Source of the DNA: Labia minor
Taxonomy: Eukaryota > Arthropoda > Insecta > Dermaptera > Spongiphoridae
DNA: 64,000 bases
Assembly: GCA_963082975.1 (NCBI GenBank)
Contig: OY720346.1
Location: forward strand, 32,730,720 to 32,794,719
Direction: 5' to 3'
Part shown: positions 60,796-64,000 of the stretch, piece by piece
Position numbering within the stretch: the stretch's first letter is position 1
Layout: every line of letters begins with the position of its first letter
Position numbers and translations under genes: made by a program
The notes under the pieces: generated by a model
Seen by the model: only the letters and a program-made list of their open reading frames with translations
Told to the model about the DNA's origin: nothing
The model's database searches: none

Positions 60796-61086
60796 ATGAT
60801 GCATTCCCTTTTTACAACTCAAAATCGCGTTCGTTGGTTGGGGGAGGATAAAAAGTCCAAAACAACAACAACAAAAACATCATTAGTGATTAGTTCACAT
60901 CATATTGAGAATGTCACTTGTCATGGTGGCTATCCTAAAATTATTAAACGTCCTTCGCCAAATCCAATACCAAAATTTATTAAAAATTCACCAAAACAAT
61001 CTAGAAAATCATTTAGAAAAGATTCTCCACCTTCACATCATCACCATCATCACCATCGAGAACCTCATCACGGAACTATATTAAAG
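60796..61086 (+). CDS. Candidate alternative first coding exon with His run, 97 codons
   Basis: The frame starts at ATG 60796 (MMHSLFTTQNRVRWLGEDKK). It carries a Thr/Lys stretch, ENVTCHGGYPK, and a basic Pro/Ser tail with SPKQSRKSFRKDSPP. A seven-His run (about 82-88) is followed by REPHHGTILK. The only donor at the end is AAG|GTTTAA, weak but phase 0; otherwise the frame stops at 61092, giving 98 residues. The end ILK resembles the VLK and IFK ends of the other exons. No family is recognised. It could instead be a small single-exon gene. Confidence 0.5.
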
Positions 61087-61212
61087 GTTTAATATTACAT
61101 CCGTTCACAAATCTTCAATATAAAATAAAAAATCGGCCTTTTTTTGAATATTTTTTTTGAGTAGTAAAAATTATTTTAAAAATTCCTATCAATGAACAAT
61201 TTTGTTATTTTT

Positions 61213-61860
61213 ACCGACCGACGATAGTAAGGGAGGTATTGTTTTCACACCAAATTTCACATGTGGAGATTTTTACATATCTCCACGAATCATGCATTTT
61301 CTTAACAGAAAAAAGTATTTTTAGCATGTCTGTCCGTCCGTCTCTCCGTCTGTCCGTCTGTCCGTCCGTATAGATGTGTACAGCCTGAACGGCTCAACCG
61401 ATTTTGATGAAATTTGGTATATTCACTTAATGCATCAGTATAATGAATTGATCAACTTTTAGTGCAAATCCGGAAACCGGAAGTGGTAGTATTAGCGATC
61501 GACGATAGGAAAGGAAGGGTTATTTTCACACCAAATTTCACATGAGGAGATTTTTTACATATCACCACGAATCATGCACTTTGTATTGGTTTTATCCTCG
61601 AGAAAATCATTTTTATTAGTTTTTTCTCAATTTAAAATTATATGACGTCATTCAGCCATTCATGACGTCACAGCCTAGGCTTACATATATATTCTAAATA
61701 AAATAAAATCAAATATCTGTTTTTTATTACATTAATAGATATATTAAAATTATTTGAAATTGTTTCTATAGCTGGAAATTAATTTACTTCAAACCGTCTG
61801 TCGGTTCGGACCTGGCCACAGGTTAACTTATTTTATATAGTATATATTTGAAAAAAATTA
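61213..61860 (-). repeat. R1 partial copy, duplicated unit a
   Basis: It begins ACCGACCGACGATAGTAAGG, contains the CCGTCCGTC tract, and ends GGCCACAGGTTAACTTATTT with shared downstream sequence TATATAGTATATATTTGAAA. It is nearly identical to 63358-64000. Confidence 0.88.
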
Positions 61861-62289
61861 TAATTGTTAGAACATTTATTAAAATTGAAATTAAATTAAT
61901 ACATATTCTTTATAGACGTTATTTAAATTTAAATCATTAATCTAAAATCTTATGTCTTGTACATTTGGATATTTCGATTAATTAAAATATAGAATTAAAA
62001 AATATATCATTTAATATGATATAAATATATTTTCTAAATTAAGATGAAAAAATTAATACACTTTTTATTTATTTAAGGCAAGTTTAATAATTTACATATA
62101 TACCTAGGTATATATAACATAAAAAAAATGAAATTTTTAAAGCAAATTATAAATTCTTTATTCTGAGATTTATGTCGTTCTCGTTTTCTTTTGATTAATT
62201 TTGTTCACTTGATCGCCACAGTCTAATGACAAACACTGATTTCAATTCCATACTATCTAATTTCAGCCCAATAAATACATTATAGAAAT
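61861..62289. other. A/T-rich spacer
   Basis: Nothing recognised. Confidence 0.4.
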
Positions 62290-62970
62290 GTTAATTATCT
62301 ATCTATCTATCTTTCTATCTATCTCTGTGGCTCTTCGGAACTCGAAAGTTCTTGGCCGCAGCACCCAAATTTCTCCAAGTGTCCCTATTCTGAGCCACAA
62401 CCCTCCAATCCCTACCCTCTCCCATCTCTCTCACGTCCCTTCCAAAATTGTCCACACCCCGCGTCCTTGGTCTTCCAACTGGTCTCAATTGGTCTCCCCA
62501 CCAATATATTTTATCATTTCCTCTCCCAATCTACCCACGTGCCCCGCCCATCTCAGGCTTCTCGATTTTATAACCTTAACTAAGTCTGCAGATGCATAGA
62601 GAACACGCAATTCCTCGTTTTGCAGTCTCCGCCATTTCCCGGTGACCTCATCTTTCTTTAGTCCATAAATACTCCATACTCTAAATCTACTCTCGTCTCC
62701 CAGGGTCATAGACCATGCCTCACATCCGTATAATACAACCTAAATATTTAAACTAAATATTTAACCTAAATATTTAAATTAAATATTTTAATTTTGATTC
62801 CCTTTGATAATAATTTTGACGAAATAAGCCCCTTTACCTCAGGTTAACAGGCGTTACCCGATTGCAACTTCGCTTTAAATTCTTCTCGTATATTATTATC
62901 TTTCGTGAATACACAGTCAAAGTATTTAAATTTGTCTACATTTTCAAATTCTATATTTAGTATGTTAAGA
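62290..62970 (-). mobile_element. RTE-like non-LTR retrotransposon, 3' part
   Basis: One of the better preserved copies: the minus strand reads WRRLQNEELRVLYASADLVK, then VIKSRSLRWAGHVGRLGEE, and ends AAGAACTTTCGAGTTCCGAAG with a (GATA)n tail at 62299-62324. Its 5' side holds an internal AAATATTTAA repeat (62748-62798) and runs to about 62970. Confidence 0.9.
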
Positions 62971-63357
62971 CTTTGTGTGTTAATAAAATGTTTATTATAT
63001 CTATATTTATTATTTTAATTACTATTTGTTACTAATAAAATTTATTTAGTATAAATTTCTTTCAAATCCTCAATATAAAATATTTTACTTATATAATAAT
63101 TACAAAAATTTCAACAATTTTAAGTATCATCCCTGTGAAAATTTTTTAAATCTTATACTCTATATAGATAACATCATAATACGAATATGAGTTTATTTTT
63201 CATACAATCCAAATTAATAAATTATAAGGGTATGGTATTATTCTTTTTGTATATATTGTATAATAAAATAGGATAGTTTAGCATATTTCTTATTAAGTGA
63301 AAATGTATTATAAAATAATAATGAAAAAGGAAAAAAAAATATTTGTTCATCATTTTT
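62971..63357. other. A/T-rich spacer
   Basis: Nothing recognised. Confidence 0.4.
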
Positions 63358-64000
63358 ACCGACCGACGATAGTAAGGGAGGTATTGTTTTCACACCAAAT
63401 ATCACATGTGGAGATTTTTACATATCTCCACGAATCATGCATTTTCTAAACAGAAAAAAGTATTTTTAGCATGATGTCTGTCCGTCTGTCCGTCCGTCCG
63501 TCTGTCCGTCCGTATAGATGTGTACAGCCTGAACGGCTCAACCGATTTTGATGAAATTTGGTATATTTACTTAATGCATCAGTGGGATGAATTGATCAAC
63601 TTTTGGTGCAATTCCGGAAACCGGAAGTGGTAGTATTAGCGATCGACGATAGGAAAGGAAGGGTTATTTTCACACCAAATTTCACATGAGGAGATTTTTT
63701 ACATATCACCACGAATCATGCACTTTGTATTGGTTTTATCCTCGAGAAAATCATTTTTATTAGTTTTTTCTCAATTTAAAATTATATGACGTCATTCAGC
63801 CATTCATGACGTCACAGCCTAGGCTTACATATATATTCTAAATAAAATAAAATCAAATATCTGTTTTTTATTACATTAATAGATATATTAAAATTATTTG
63901 AAATTGTTTCTATAGCTGGAAATTAATTTACTTCAAACCGTCTGTCGGTTCGGACCTGGCCACAGGTTAACTTATTTTATATAGTATATATTTGAAAAAA
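63358..64000 (-). repeat. R1 partial copy, duplicated unit b, runs off the window
   Basis: Direct-orientation near-twin of 61213-61860, about 2.1 kb further on. The match continues to the last base of the window, past the point where the 31-kb copy ends. Confidence 0.88.

Noticed and set aside
61213..64000. Direct repeats 2.1 kb apart considered as the LTRs of a retrotransposon
   Set aside because: No TG...CA ends, no primer-binding site or gag/pol between them, and the repeat is an R1 copy found alone elsewhere.
1..64000. tRNA, rRNA or other structured RNA genes
   Set aside because: No tRNA A/B-box pair with a plausible cloverleaf or rRNA-like block was noticed by eye; a tRNAscan/Infernal run would settle it.

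Overview
The window is eukaryotic, very A/T-rich nuclear DNA, most likely from an insect. The evidence is spliced genes with GT/AG introns, a TMC-family channel gene whose N-terminus looks insect-like, TCAGT-type initiators upstream of several first exons, and a dense load of hAT, Tc1/mariner and RTE-like remnants. The base composition would suit an A/T-rich parasitoid wasp, but that is a guess. I see no bacterial, viral, rRNA, tRNA or CRISPR content. Layout: positions 1-3564 hold repeat relics (an RTE-like 3' end, one hAT MITE). A complete five-exon minus-strand TMC gene runs from 12010 down to 3565. Its 5.4-kb first intron contains a full-length 1.1-kb interspersed repeat (called R1 here) and two hAT MITEs. 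About 2.7 kb upstream of its start codon, and divergent from it, begins a plus-strand series of exons. That series (14694-15848, 30322, 43526, 49019, 52226, 54104, 60796) consists of separate ATG-led exons. Nearly all have a good splice donor, all end in phase 0, and most end with a hydrophobic pair followed by K, R or N (VFR, VLK, IFK, VFN, IFK, ILK). None has a visible downstream partner exon in the window. The simplest reading is one large gene with many alternative promoters and first exons whose shared body lies beyond 64000. I cannot name it. Two neighbouring first exons (52226 and 54104) carry the same Trp-rich domain and look like an ancient exon duplication. Between 17 and 20.3 kb there is a compact cluster of inverted structures: a 529-bp foldback element with 83-bp arms, a rearranged mariner whose 5' half was replaced by an inverted copy of its own 3' end, and an inverted pair of near-identical coding segments (19489 minus, 19860 plus). 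From 20 kb to the end the space between exons is mostly A/T-rich sequence with MITEs, RTE fragments ending in GATA-type tails, and fragments of the R1-R3 repeat families. At the right edge, 61213 onward and 63358 onward are two near-identical R1 copies in direct orientation. Gene function: only the TMC gene can be assigned one (a putative mechanosensory channel subunit). The other exons encode low-complexity, charged N-termini without recognisable catalytic domains. All family assignments rest on reading the sequence by eye.
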